Positions 47,291 through 58,630 of a DNA stretch of 64,000 nt are shown here, one piece after another. Both the position numbers and the translations under genes were made by a program. A model generated the notes under the pieces. It saw only the letters and a list, made by a program, of their open reading frames with translations, was not told where the DNA came from and made no database searches. Each line of letters begins with the position of its first letter. Position 1 is the stretch's first letter. Source of the DNA: Nannobrachium achirus (lineage: Eukaryota; Chordata; Actinopteri; Myctophiformes; Myctophidae); assembly GCA_963921795.1 (NCBI GenBank), contig OY997647.1:66011237-66075236 (forward strand), written 5' to 3'.

Positions 47291-47765
47291 TGTCTCCACC
47301 AGCCGAATGCAGGGGGATAGTATGTTTTCGCCCCTGTCTGTCTGTGCGTCCTTCCTCCAAGTTTGTTACCAGCTAATCTCCGGCACCGTTGGCCCGGTAG
47401 CTGCCGAAATGAGCGCACACACTCCCTGGATGCCAATTCAGAACCTCTGCCCCACATTTTTCAAATGTCCCTGTTCTAGCGCCACCATGAGGCCGATGAT
47501 TGCAAAACACATTTCTGTACACTACTCCTACAGATTTCGTCCAAGAATCACGCAAATCGGTAGACAGTACTCTACAGTAATGTGATTGACACAGACCTGT
47601 CTGATTGTCCATATTCCATCCCGATTGGCTGATATTGGCTTTCAAAGTTTGTAAGATTAGTCCATTTTGGACAAAATGCCTCATCACAAACGCAGGGTGC
47701 AATTAACATGAAATCGCGCACACACGTTCCCACTCGGCCGAGGAAGAAATGCCACTACAAATTTT
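47291..47765 (+). mobile_element. HEL-C 5' fragment
   Basis: It begins GTCTCCACCAGCCGAA (47292 on), with GGGGGATAG as the pairing arm at 47312-47320 and the GTATGTTTTC word. It then continues colinear with 56206-56740 (TAGCGCCACC at about 47479, and CCCACTCGGCCGAGGAAGAA). It is cut off before the TTAA MITE. Confidence 0.82.
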
Positions 47766-47786
47766 TATTTTGAGTTAACTCATTAA

Positions 47787-48206
47787 CACTCGGGTGACTG
47801 AAAATAAAAAACTACCACTCTGACTGCATTTATAGGTCAAATTGACAGGTAAATTCTCTCCCTTTTTGCAACACCTCCTCCCCTGCTGCCAGTGGGGGTT
47901 CTATTGTCTGTTGTTCTATTGACAATAGAACCCCCGCTGGCAGCAGGGGAAGAGGTGTTGCTCTACTGGGCAAAAGATTTAAAGAATTTACCTGTCAATT
48001 TGACCTATAAATGCAGTCAGAGTGGTATAAATGTATATTATTTCATACTTAGGAAATGTTTCAGAAGGGGAAAAAAAAACGAGAACATATATCTTGAGTA
48101 TTTAGGAAAAGTCATGGAAGGGGAAATTTCTGAGACCTTCACGGGGAGAGTTATTGCACTTTGCAATCTCAAAATCGGCCAAAATGACCTGTTAGTCACC
48201 CATGTG
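47787..48206. mobile_element. TTAA MITE with long internal palindrome
   Basis: 420 bp between TTAA at 47783-47786 and 48207-48210. The ends are CACTCGGGTGACT and its partner AGTCACCCATGTG. The arms 47813-47908 and 47921-48026 form a hairpin with a 12-base loop. A 116-codon frame at 47892-48242 runs through the palindrome and past the element end. It is judged fortuitous. Confidence 0.82.
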
Positions 48207-48210
48207 TTAA

Positions 48211-48300
48211 GTGCCTATCCCGGGTATACCCGGGCAAAATAAAAGGCTGCACAAAGTGCCTATCCCGGGTTGGCCCGGAATATTTACTGTAAATACAGTA
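48211..48300. repeat. CCCGGG palindromic doublet
   Basis: GTGCCTATCCCGGGT occurs twice (48211 and 48260). The first is part of the palindrome TATCCCGGGTATACCCGGG. Confidence 0.7.
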
Positions 48301-49256
48301 AAGTTGTTTATCCTTACCGTGGGGTCTGTTCTGTCCATTGAACATCGGTAATGGCGGCGGTTTGTTTACAACCCAAGTTGTGAAAATCCTCCATGGAAAC
48401 CCATTGACCTTGCAACAAAGAAGCCTCATTATCTCGAATAAATACATTTTGATCCCAAGGCTGGCATTTTTCACTACAAAATAGGACTCCAATGTTGGCT
48501 GTCTGCTGGGTGCCACCATTTTGGTGGCTTTCTAAACTACATCTGGGTTGAGGTGGGAAAAAGTAAAGTGACCCAAAATTTGCAGATTTTCATCCCGGCT
48601 TTTCAAAAAGAGCGGAAGCCTATGGGAGGAAGTCTGGGAGCTCTGCACCCCTTCATCCCTTCAAAATAATGGGCACTATTACATATTGACGCAAGAACAC
48701 TGTATTCATTACTAACCTTCCAGCAATAGAAAGCTTGCAGTTTCTATTAGCTGGGATTCTCCATCAATGATGTCACTGGCAGGCGGGTTTATGAAGTGTC
48801 CACAGCCCTCCTCTGAGACACAGACAGGGTAGATAAAAATGGCACCATGTTATAATGAGCATTAGTGAGGACTAATTAATCTATATGAAGATAGGTTGAC
48901 AAGGATAGGTTGGACTCATGAGCATTGTTGTCTGCCTACTGTAGATGTGTAAAACATAATAAAGGAAAGACTTAACTATAACCTTATGCCATCAAGACTA
49001 TGTTTCTATATATTGTGACTATAATGTACAATTTTTCGTTATTCCTTTGTTAAGTTTATAATTTGGATACTGTGAATGTAAACCCAAAAGAGGACTTGTA
49101 AACAGACATCATAGTAATTCATTTAATAATTGAGTGCAAACTTTGAGGAGCCTATTTGAATTGTAGCCCACAATGTGTTTGTGTACAGAAATCATAAAGC
49201 TACAGGAACTCTGTGCTCACTTCTAGCTTCCGTCAGTAAAGCTGATGCATTGTGGT
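48301..49256. other. Unassigned sequence
   Basis: No recognised element or gene was seen. Confidence 0.4.
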
Positions 49257-49258
49257 TG

Positions 49259-49326
49259 ATAGTTATGAGAATCAAAGAAAGAGAAAGAAACAAAGTTATG
49301 AGAATCAAAGAAAGAGAAAGAAACAA
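49259..49326. repeat. 2 x 33-bp minisatellite and purine tract
   Basis: Two copies of GTTATGAGAATCAAAG with an AAAGAGAAAGAAACAA tail, then GA-rich sequence and a run of 12 Gs near 49359. Confidence 0.88.
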
Positions 49327-49502
49327 AAGTGTGAGAGGGGGAGAGAGAGACAGAGAGAGGGGGGGGGGGGTGGTTGTGTTTTTATTGGTGCGATCGGAAC
49401 GTTTTTTATTTACACTTAGGGATTTTGGCCATAGGTCATACAACCATAATGTTTTCCTGGGAAGGTCAGCAGCCTAGAGCTAATGACTTGTTTAATCCAT
49501 TA

Positions 49503-49504
<2 letters not shown>

Positions 49505-49590
<86 letters not shown>
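49505..49590. repeat. (AC)n microsatellite
   Basis: About 43 AC units. Confidence 0.97.
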
Positions 49591-49593
<3 letters not shown>

Positions 49594-49599
49594 CACGCA

Positions 49600-50530
49600 G
49601 GCACATGCACGTGCATACAGTATACATGCATGCATGCACAGTTTCATTAATACATTTGGGGCAAACAATAGGTCCCTTTTGTTTATAACTTGTATTGTTT
49701 TATTTGTAAAATGTGTGTAGTGCATTGTGCAACTTTATAGAGATCATAAAGCTACAGGAAAACTGTGGTCTGGTCACTTCTATCTATAGTGACTGTCAGT
49801 ACAGCCTACACATACAAAAAACCACAGAGCCTAGCAGAGAAGAGCTGATGTTGTCAGGGCTGCAGAGACCATTACAGGAGCAGGTGCTCAGGGACAGTGA
49901 GGGCACATGCTATATTTTAAACACTATGCAACATCATTTATAGCATTATAACCTGTTGTTCCATTACATTACATTACTGAAAGTAACTTGGAAACTTAAA
50001 GTGAATGTTTTTCTTTTTTAAATGATAAAGTTTCTACTGCTAAATAAGTTAAAATTCAACTTCCCTTAGGGGACCCTGTGACAGCTGCTGAAAAGCTGGG
50101 ATCCACAACCTCATCCAGGCCTTACTTAGTTTAGTGAGGGGTTTGTGAACAGTCCAGGACACCCTGTCCAGTCTCCTCATAGGAACCAACTGTAACCTCT
50201 GTGTCCCTGCACTGCTGTCAAAGTTCACCTGCTGCTAAACACTGAGCACTGAGCAGTATACTGTTCATAGTGGATACTGATTGTTGCCATCATGCCAAAA
50301 GCGTGGCAGAGACTATGTTTTCACCCCTGTCCATCAGTGTGTGTCCGCGTGTCTGTCTGTCTGTCTGTCTATCCACTCAGTGAGAAGGCAGGGTCTATGT
50401 TATTGAGCCAGGCTAACTCTAACCAATTTGACAGAAAAGCATTGTTTCCAGCATACACCTGACTGTCAGACTTTACATCTGGCTTTGTCTGTCCTGCAAA
50501 TTGGCCAAGCTTTGCAGGGAATTTAATGAA
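49600..50530. other. Mostly unassigned; one HEL-C-like scrap
   Basis: ACTATGTTTTCACCCCTGTC at about 50312, followed by a GTCTGTCT run, resembles the start of HEL-C but lacks its 5' hairpin. The rest is unrecognised. Confidence 0.4.
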
Positions 50531-50539
50531 ATTAAATTA

Positions 50540-50770
50540 TCTCATAAAAGGCACTGCTCACTTCACTCCGGGTGTGATTTTTTTCAGGAGCTTATTGAGC
50601 GGTGCTAACTGCTAACCGCTCCTACATTTGGCTTTGTCTGTTTGTCGAGACTCAGAGCACCTGATTGGCTCACTTCACTGCCTGCACGGCCAGGGTCACT
50701 TGGCTTGCGGGACTCAAAGCTAATTCATAAATAGCACTGCTCACTTCCCACTGGGTGGGATTTTGACTCC
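50540..50770. repeat. Relative of the GAGCGGT element
   Basis: GAGCGGTGCTAACTGCTAAC with CGCTCCTACATTTGGC near 50598, plus two CACTGCTCACTTC..GGGTGKGATTTT words at about 50552 and 50732, match the edge of the 3.5-kb repeat in diverged form. Confidence 0.65.
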
Positions 50771-50821
50771 TGGATGTCTTACAACCATCACCATTATGGA
50801 CCCAATAACCTGGAAAGCCCC

Positions 50822-50987
<166 letters not shown>

Positions 50988-51010
50988 ATCCATGCAGACT
51001 CAATGTATTG

Positions 51011-51025
51011 CCACTAGAGGGCAGT
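51011..51025 (+). promoter_or_regulatory. Candidate CTCF-type site
   Basis: GCCACTAGAGGGCAG agrees with the vertebrate CTCF core. The same phrase is also common in fish SINE tails, so binding is unproven. Confidence 0.3.
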
Positions 51026-51232
51026 AAAAGATGGGAGAACCAGCTCTTGGGAAGCTCTCCTGTCTGTTTAAATGGCTGGAGACAATGCACTGGAGATCTC
51101 TACTGTATACACACCTGTGTCACCTCAAGATCTCAGGATAGGGACCTACCCAATACCTCCCTAGAGGAGCCTCTTGTTGGTTATATGAGCAGGAGAGCGG
51201 AGTTTAGCCTTGGCCAGGAGGAGGAGATGGGC

Positions 51233-51260
<28 letters not shown>
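51233..51260. repeat. (TG)n microsatellite
   Basis: About 14 TG units ending in GCGCGC. Confidence 0.95.
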
Positions 51261-51265
<5 letters not shown>

Positions 51266-51310
51266 TCTAGCTGTCTTATTGTTTTTCTCTCACACTAGCA
51301 GATCTCTGTA

Positions 51311-51940
51311 AAAGCTCACAAGTAGGGGTGTAACGATATAGTAACTGTATCGAAATATCGTTTTAAACTTAAAAAATCGAAGTATATCGAAATGAAAACA
51401 GCTAAAATCGAATCGTATCGTTTTATTTTGTATCGTATCGAATCGGCAGTGCAAAGAATCGATTGTATCGATACTACCTACTTGTGCATTGTATTCAGCA
51501 TTTTTAAGAAGAAAAAATTAAAAGTAGGGGTTTAATTACTTTTCCTTTCCATATAGCTACACTGGTCTATCGATAAATGTGTGTAATCTCAGGGTTCATG
51601 TCGAAGTGCAGGTTTGTCAATATACAATGTCCATGTATTTGCTAGATAATCACTGTGTTTACTTATTTATATCCATAATAATACATGTTTCCATTAAAAA
51701 CCTGCACTATCCACACCTTTCACACAGATTTAATGTCTTTGCTAAATAGTTACAATATCGATTTTAAATCATTGAATCGAATCGTATCGTTACACCATGA
51801 ATGAACCAATATCGTCCATGTATCGTATCGTCAACCATGTATCGTGATATGTATCGAATCGCTATTCAAATGTATCGTTACACCCCTACTCACAAGGCAT
51901 CACATCACGGCAAGTTGTGAGCGTGATCTGCAATTTTCAA
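51311..51940. repeat. Dispersed hairpin copy split by a hAT MITE
   Basis: AAGCTCACAAG on the left and CTCACAAGGCATC followed by GTTGTGAGC on the right rebuild one hairpin copy once the MITE at 51323-51888 and one target duplication are discounted. Confidence 0.75.
51323..51888. mobile_element. hAT MITE (TAGGGGTGTAACGATA ends)
   Basis: 566 bp with inverted ends TAGGGGTGTAACGATA and TATCGTTACACCCCTA-like sequence. The flanks CTCACAAG at 51315-51322 and 51889-51896 are a perfect 8-bp target duplication. The inside is full of ATCGTATCG words. No coding. Confidence 0.93.
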
Positions 51941-52250
51941 ATAGCCAGTGTTAGAGTTGTTAAAGAGATTTTTCAAACTATACTAATCCAGGACGAGTGT
52001 TTTTGAATCTATCGTGATCGTGATTAAAATGGAATTTGAAGTTACAATGGGGTTTGTATAGGAAGGGCGCTTGTCAGATAAAATGTGTATCAAACATCTA
52101 AATACTGAATCTAGCAACTTAAAAGCTGTCTGTGGTGCTCACAAAAGCCTGAGTAGACGTTAACAATGGCCCCAAACATGTTTGAAAGTGAAATATCCCT
52201 TTAATATCTAAATTATTTGGATGTTTCTCTCTTACACAGATTGTGCATTA

Positions 52251-52392
52251 CATTCACCCATTCATACACCGATGGCAGAGGAAACCATGCAAGGCACCAA
52301 CTTGCTCACCGGTAGCAAATAGAGGTTCAGTGTCTTGCTCAAGGACTCTTCTACACGAACTCAGAGGCAACCCTACTCCTGAGCCACCTACA
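52251..52392 (-). mobile_element. tRNA-derived SINE remnant
   Basis: On the minus strand GGTGGCTCAGGAGTAGGG is a decayed A-box region, and CCTTGAGCAAGACACTGAAC is the body phrase of a very common teleost SINE. GATGGCAGAGG and CATTCACCCATTC words on the plus strand complete the match. The B box is eroded. Confidence 0.75.
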
Positions 52393-52494
52393 CAACATAA
52401 TTTGTGTCACCTAAGGCCAACTGTGTCCGAAAAGTTGGACCATCATGTCTTATTCTGTGTTTTAAAGTACATTCCCAAATGAATAATTGGCCGC

Positions 52495-52765
52495 AGACCC
52501 CCATCTGAAGGAGGTTGTGCCAGGGACCCCCATAAAATATTTGTGTTGCTAAAATGTTTCACTTTTTTTAAATAGCAGAGCTATAAGTGTGTGGTGTGTT
52601 GTGAGCTAGTAGGTGGGCTATTTTCAAATAGCCCATGTACAATATTTTATAGTGGTTAAAAGGATTGTGATGCTATATTCACTCATTTTGTTGGGAACCC
52701 ACTGGAATTTATCAAGAACCCCTGGGGGTCCTCGGACCCCACATCTGAAAACCACATACTAACAA
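52495..52765. mobile_element. Very degenerate hAT-type MITE
   Basis: GACCCCCAT words near 52497 and GGGGGTCCTCGGACCCC near 52725, with a TTGTGAGCTAGTAGGTGGGC hairpin remnant between, give the same layout as 42236-42500. Confidence 0.45.
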
Positions 52766-52779
52766 ATGTTAGTACTAAA

Positions 52780-52836
52780 CAAGCTCAAAATGCATCATCA
52801 TTCGTTGTGAGCTTGAGTAGGTCAGCTATTCTCAAC
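52780..52836. repeat. Dispersed hairpin, diverged copy
   Basis: CAAGCTCAAAATGCATCATC faces ATTCGTTGTGAGCTTGAGTA. Confidence 0.75.
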
Positions 52837-52964
52837 ATATTCTAGGCATGTGACAAGTTAAGCATTGCATGCTTTTAAAGTGCACCTGCTATAGTCTATA
52901 CGGTGAACCGTTTATACTGATGTATATTTTAGACAATATAATGTTATGTTCAATTGATATAGAT

Positions 52965-53337
52965 CAATGGTTTTCAACCCTTTTCATATCAAGGCCCATT
53001 ACATATTCTGCATTTGAGCCATGGGCCAGGCTCCTCTCAGACCCAAAACGTGGAAAATGTTGTTATCACTGGATAAGATAACATAAATATAAACAAATAT
53101 AGAATAAATAAAATAAAAACAATCTACATTCCCTTAAGTAATGCATTACTCAAGGGAATTAATTTAACAGTAATTAAATTATTGAGAGGGTAACATGAAA
53201 CCAAATGGACCTGTAAGGGTTTCATTTTATGGTTAAAGATCCATATGGTTACCAACTATGCATCATTTAGCTGAGGACCACCTAGGACCCCCTCAAGGAC
53301 CACTGGTGGTCCCTGGACCACTGGTTGAAATCTACTG
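52965..53337. mobile_element. hAT MITE with perfect target duplication
   Basis: 373 bp with ends CAATGGTTTTCAACC and GGTTGAAATCTACTG. ATATAGAT flanks both sides (52957-52964 and 53338-53345). No coding. Confidence 0.92.
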
Positions 53338-53965
53338 ATATAGATTATTAATAGAGAGATAACAACACAGATTGTACACTATAGCCGTATTTTGAATAAA
53401 ACAGAGACAGTGTGTCTGCATCTGTCTCTGTCTGTCTGTCTACAAAGAGATAGAAAGAGTAAGTACAACTACTTGGACATAGTTCTAAAAAATACAAAAA
53501 TAAATCACACATTTTAACAACGGCAAACTATAACACTATGCGCCAGCAGTTTTCATGTGGAGGGGTCTTTTTTTCTGAGGGAAAACTGATGACAAAAAGA
53601 TAAAAAAGAGAGAAGTAGTCTTGAAGTAGGGCTAAGTTACAGAAGTGGTCAATTTTATCATCAACACTTCATGTCATGGAGGAACTGGAAAACAGAATTT
53701 GAATTACAGCAGCCCTCATATTTGATGTTCGAAAATATAATAAATTAATGAAAATTGATTCGTCAATCAAAAAATACAAATAAATACAGTCAAATAAATA
53801 GAAATGAAAAGGATTGATAATCTAAGGCAAGACATTTATAATATATTTGACAAACCAGTATTGTACTCATGCTGTGTACAGGCATGTACCCACTTCGATG
53901 ATTATTTCGGTAGGGTTGCAGCCTAACAAGGTTGAGAGCATACTGCATACTGTGAACTATTTTCA

Positions 53966-54070
53966 CTAGTTTGGGTCCCAATAGAGATTATATTTTTCTA
54001 CTAGTTTGGGTCCCAATAGAGATTATATTTTTCTACTAGTTTGGGTCCCAATAGAGATTATATTTTTCTT
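53966..54070. repeat. 3 x 35-bp minisatellite
   Basis: CTAGTTTGGGTCCCAATAG starts at 53966, 54001 and 54036. Copy B has a single diverged unit. Confidence 0.95.
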
Positions 54071-54149
54071 CTGGGTCTTGAGATAAAAGGTTTGGGCACT
54101 GCTTATACAGCACCTATATATATATATATATATATAGCACATTTGTGCA

Positions 54150-54589
54150 AAAATACCCTCCATGTACACACTCCTTAAACAGAGACGCCTTCGCTGGATG
54201 GGTCATTTGTGCCGTATGGAGGATGGCAGAATCCCTAAAGACCTCCTTTATGGAGAGCTTGTTTTGGGAAAGTACCACGAGGGCGGCCACAGCTACGATA
54301 CAAAGATCTATGTAAGAGAGACCTAAAAGCCACACACATCCACACAACCATATGGGAAGCCTCAGTTAAAAACAGAGACACCTGGAGGCTTGAAACCCAG
54401 AAGGGCCTTCAGAGGTTTGAAGAACACCTGCTGCTTCAATGGGACGAGAAGAGGGCCCACAGAAGGACGAACCAGGCTGAAAGACCTGCCACCTCTTTCA
54501 TCTGTGAGCTGTGTCAGAAGGACTGCCACTCCGATGTTGGACTCTACAGTCACAAGAGGAGCTGCTCCAGCCAAAACCAGAAGCGCTGA
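54150..54589 (+). pseudogene. LINE pol gene, C-terminal end (5'-truncated)
   Basis: The frame reads LLKQRRLRWMGHLCRMEDG and PKDLLYGELVLGK, then shifts at about 54273. It continues open from 54275 (PRGRPQLRYKDLCKRDLK, then WEASVKNRDTWR) to TGA at 54587-54589. The end has a zinc-binding-like module, CELCQKDC and GLYSHKRSC. The RLRWxGHxxRM and YGEL-GKRxxGxxxxRYKD order is known from the C-terminus of several non-LTR retrotransposon reverse transcriptases. The clade is not assigned. One frameshift and loss of the 5' part make it dead. Confidence 0.8.
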
Positions 54590-55529
54590 TCCAATGGTTC
54601 TACTGCTAAATACAACCATTAGGGGTATCTAAACAAAGCCAAACCAGTAGAGAACCTCTAAAGAATCATACATGGGCTGAACAGGTTATTTGTTACAGCA
54701 GTGGCGCTACATGTGATCACCAAGGATTCAGCCGGGGGACTGCAACATTATATTTATTTCATTTGATAATGTGCCTCTCATGGCACTGTTTATTTATCAT
54801 CCCAAGCTGATGATAGCTTGGGATGGCTCAGTACTGCTTTGGCCTGGGTGCCAGCCTGTTCGCTCTGTTCCACGATTAGTTTTGACTCTCCGCATCACTG
54901 TCTGGAAATGATTCAGTTGACTTGTATTTCAGGAAGCAAGTTGTGACGTACACAACACACTATAACACTATGCGCCAGCAGTTTTCATGTGGAGGGGACT
55001 TTCTTTTCTTCTTTAAGATAGAAAGATGGAAAACTGATGACAAAAAATAAAAAAGAGAGAAGTTGGCTAAGTTACAGAAGTGGTCAATTTTATCATCAAC
55101 ACTTCATGTCATGGACGGACTGGAAAACAGAATTTGAATTACAGCGGCCCTGATATATTTGTTGTTCAAAAATAATAATAATAAATTAATGAAAATGTAT
55201 CCCTCAATCAAAAAATACAAATAAATACAGTCAAATAAATAGAAATTAAAGGCATTGCTAATCTATAAGGCAAGACACCTATATTATATTTGACAAACCA
55301 GTATTGTACTGCTGTGCACAGACGCATGACACTCTTTGACACCTCTTGCTTTTCTCACGTTATGGGAGGATAAAAGTGAGTCGTTTACAGAAGTGGTCAA
55401 TTTTATCGTCAACATCACGTTGAAGTTGTTGACCAGCAGTCTCACACTAATCATGTTGTGCTGAATAAGGCTAAACGTGGATCTCTGGCCAGTAGAGGAA
55501 CTTGTTTTGGTGCTACAGTATGCAGCCTT

Positions 55530-55617
55530 GGTTCTCAACCTGTGGTTCATGGTGTTTGGGTTCTCAACCTGTGGTTCATGGTGTTTGGGTTCTCAACCTG
55601 TGGTTCATGGTGTTTGG
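55530..55617. repeat. 3 x 29-bp minisatellite
   Basis: GGTTCTCAACCTGTGGTTC starts at 55530, 55559 and 55588. The unit resembles a hAT terminal repeat, so a MITE end has been amplified in tandem. Confidence 0.93.
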
Positions 55618-55730
55618 GGCGGTCCCCAGATGACAGTGAAGAGACAATTTAAAGGGGAAGACCACCCATTTTCAATATTGAAATATGTCATTACTATACC
55701 TTAGAGGAGTTATGTGGAAATAGAATAAAA

Positions 55731-55747
55731 GGGTTAGGGTTAGGGTT
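55731..55747. repeat. Short TTAGGG tract
   Basis: Nearly three telomere-type units. Confidence 0.85.
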
Positions 55748-56204
55748 CCCCGTTCTTTGTTGCCTAGAACTGGAGGATTGATTTTGGGGTTTGTATTGTA
55801 AAGTACAATGTGTGATGTCATCAAGTTGTGGCTTATCAAAGCAGGGGGGTTCCCCCACTTCGATGATTATTTCGGTATGGTCTCAGCCTAAAAAGGTTGA
55901 GAACCACTGCATACAGCACTGTGAGCTATGTTCACTAGTTGGGGTCCCAGGTATAGACAAAATATTTTTCTTCTGGGTCTCGAGCCAAATGGTTTGGGCA
56001 CTGCTTATACAGCACCTACATATAGCACATTAGTCAAATGGTTCTACTGCTACATAAAACCATTAGGGGTGTCTAAACAAAGCCAAACCAGTAGAGAACC
56101 CCTACTAAAGAATCATACACGGGCTGAACAGGTTCTTTGTACAGCAGTGGCGCTGGGATCACCAACGATTCTGCCGGGGGACTGCAACGTTATATTTATT
56201 TCAT

Positions 56205-57384
56205 TGTCTCCACCAGCCGAAGGCATGGGGGAGAGTATGTTTTCCCCTCTGTCCGTGTGTCCGTGCGTGCGTGTGTCCGTGCGTGCGTGTGTCCGTGCGT
56301 GCGTCCCTTCGTGCGTGCGTCCGTCCGTCCGTGTCCTCGCAGTTTGTGTGCACCTAATCTCAGTCGCCATTGGCCCGGTCACTGCCAAAGTAAGCACACT
56401 CATTCCCTGGATGCCAATCTACAACCTCTGCCCTATACTTTTCAAATGGGCCTTTTCTAGCGCCAACTAGTGGCCGATGTTCGCGAAACACATTTCTGTG
56501 CACTACTCTTACAGATTTTGTCCAAAAAACCTACAAATCGGTAGGCAGTATCTCGACAGTCATGTGATCGACACGGATCTGTCCGATTTTGCATATTCCA
56601 TCCCGATTGGCTAAGATTGGCTTCCAAAGTTTGTAGGATTGAGCCATTTTGAACAAAATGCCTCAAATCCCAAACGCAAAGTACAATTATCATGAAATCG
56701 CGCACACACGTTCCCACTAGGTCGAGGAAGAAATGCCACTTAAAATATTTCTAAATCAGCCTCATGGTGGCGCTATAACAGGCCGATTTGTGGTTTTACC
56801 TATAACTCCACCGATTAGATTCAAACTTTGTAAGCACACTCCCTAGAGGCTAAGGATAAACCTTTGCCCTGCATTTTTCACATCAGCCTTTTATAGCGCC
56901 ACCTTTGGGCCGACTTATGTAAAACACATTTTTGGATATTACTCCTTCAGATTTTCTCCAAAAATCACGCAAATCGGTACACAGTATCTCTATAGTCATG
57001 TGATCAAGTCTGATCCATCTGAAATTTCATATTCCATCCTGATTGGCTAATATTAGCTTCCAAAGTTTGCAGGATTGCTCTGTTTTTGAACAAAATGCCT
57101 CAAATCATCAACGCAGCTTGCCATTACCGTGAAATTTGCCACACATATTCCCACTATGTCAAGGAACAAATGCTACCCTTTTCCCTTTTATAGCGCCACC
57201 AGCAGGTAGACTTTAGCAAAACACATTTTTGGAACACAATGCTTCAAATCATCATTCCGATTTCCATGAAAGGTCTAAGGTGAAGAACATATGCCACCCT
57301 TTTTACATTGGCCTATTATACAGTAGTACCACCAGGACGCCTGGCCTGGTGGAGACCTGTGCTCGGAAGAGCACTGCTTCTAGT
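56205..57384 (+). mobile_element. HEL-C element, full length (Helentron-like)
   Basis: About 1180 bp. 5' end: GTCTCCACC (56206-56214) can pair with GGGGGAGAG (56227-56235), followed by a GTCCGTGCGTGC microsatellite. Body: blocks with TAGCGCCA or GGTGGCGCTATA near 56459, 56766, 56891 and 57189. 3' end: GGTGGAGAC (57348-57356), the hairpin GTGCTCGGAAGAGCAC (57359-57374), TGCTT, then CTAG (57380-57383). Copy A of the duplication has the empty site at 54761-54764. No coding. Confidence 0.9.
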
Positions 57385-57567
57385 TTGATAATGTGCCTCT
57401 CATCGCACTGTTTATTTATCATCCCAAGCTTATCTACTGCTCCATGGCTCAGTACTGCTTTGGCCCACCGATCTTACTCCAGGCCAGACTTCCCGATTGC
57501 CATTCTACATCAGATTATTAGATTTTGATTGAATGTGAAACGTGCTTTTAGCTTTTATTGTCTTTTC

Positions 57568-57661
57568 CAGGGTTGCTCAAAGTGGGTGCCGTGACACCAG
57601 TCAAAAGGTGCCTACAGTACTTTGATAATAATTTACTAACATCCCTTATAAAATGATCAAT
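57568..57661 (+). mobile_element. hAT transposon 5' end
   Basis: CAGGGTTGCTCAAAGTGG resembles a hAT terminal repeat and lies directly upstream of the BED-finger frame, in the order expected for a hAT transposon. No 3' end was found. Confidence 0.55.
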
Positions 57662-57823
57662 ATGTTTAAATGCAGGCCTCCCACCACATATTCCCCGGTA
57701 TGCAAGATCTGCAGGATCTTATTATACAGTACCAACAAATTTGCAAGGCACATTAAAACAAAGCATCCAGGAAACAAATCCAAAGTCTCCAGAGTAAGCT
57801 ATATGAAGAGACTGAAATCATAA
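57662..57823 (+). pseudogene. BED-type zinc finger, fragment of a hAT transposase
   Basis: A 53-codon frame from ATG to TAA. Residues 13-45 have the form C-x2-C, a hydrophobic stretch, then NKFARHIKTKHPG, that is C-x2-C...H-x4-H as in BED fingers, which bind DNA at the N-terminus of hAT transposases and ZBED proteins. A full transposase is about 600 residues and only the finger remains here. The stop follows RLKS, and no dimerisation or catalytic region is seen downstream. A host ZBED-like exon is less likely given the hAT end beside it. Confidence 0.55.
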
Positions 57824-57830
57824 AATGGAT

Positions 57831-58080
57831 TTGAGCGAACGTATGATTTCAACTATGTCTGTTCATTTGATTGTTGTGGTCTCCATCATCATCTTAATAA
57901 CTGCACTCTGCACTCGAGGTGCCAACTTGCGCCTGACGTACAAGCAGGCCACACATGGCCACGAGGTGTGCACTGCTGGCCTCATTGGATGTTAATGAAG
58001 ACATTACCAAGAACGCTCGTATAACCAAACTCTGCGGACATCACCAATGGCATCACCAGGAATGCTGGTCCCTCATTGCT
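57831..58080. other. Unassigned sequence
   Basis: Nothing recognised. Confidence 0.4.
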
Positions 58081-58081
58081 G

Positions 58082-58560
58082 TTAAAGAGTCATGAAACAC
58101 AAAATCACTTTTTCTATAAATATATATTAGCAATGAGCCACTTGTGATAGAGAGCAGTGATATGGTTCATTTTGCCCATAGGCTTGTGGTTTCAGAGCTT
58201 TCTGCTGTCTCTGTAGCTATTTCTGTGAACTTCCGGTTTCTGTGTAGAAAAGAAATCTTTGGCGCCACTCATTAAATATTAGCTCATTCTGTTTTATTTC
58301 TGTGACGTGACGTAGGCATATCTAATTAATATTAACGTTTGTTTTATATAGAGTCGTATCGGGGGGGGGGGGGGGGGGGCTCGGTTTCACTCTATGCTAC
58401 TTTCAGCTAGAGAACAGAGCCAGGGACTCCGTCAACAGAACGCTCAAAGTTACACTGTGGTGTAATTTCTGCTGGGTCATCATTTCACAAAAGCTATGCA
58501 TTTTATAATTATTGCGACCGTAGGTCACAGTTAACTATGAAAACCGTCACATCCTGTCAG
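58082..58560. mobile_element. TTAA-associated repeat with G19 tract
   Basis: It starts TTAAAGAGTCATGAAAC, matching 28231-28320 for about 80 bases. Further on are a run of 19 Gs (58361-58379) and a GCGACCGTAGGTCAC word related to 42562. The right limit is unknown. Confidence 0.5.
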
Positions 58561-58630
58561 TAACGCCTGTCAGAGGCCGGGGTAACGACTCGATGTCTAT
58601 ATCTGACCTATGACATCACATTGCTGTGAC

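Larger units (their letters stand above)
53527..54844. repeat. Direct duplication, copy A
   Basis: Colinear with copy B (54959-57464) apart from insertions. Shared phrases include ATGCGCCAGCAGTTTTCATG, CACTTCGATGATTATTTCGG and GGGGGACTGCAAC. Copy A carries the 35-bp minisatellite and a LINE fragment that B lacks. Confidence 0.88.
54959..57464. repeat. Direct duplication, copy B
   Basis: It matches copy A, plus two insertions: 55330-55857 (minisatellite and telomere-type repeat) and the HEL-C element at 56205-57384. Confidence 0.85.

Noticed and set aside
47892-48242. 116-codon frame starting with a hydrophobic, signal-like stretch
   Set aside because: It runs through one arm of a palindromic TTAA MITE and beyond its end. 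The signal-like start comes from the hairpin sequence.
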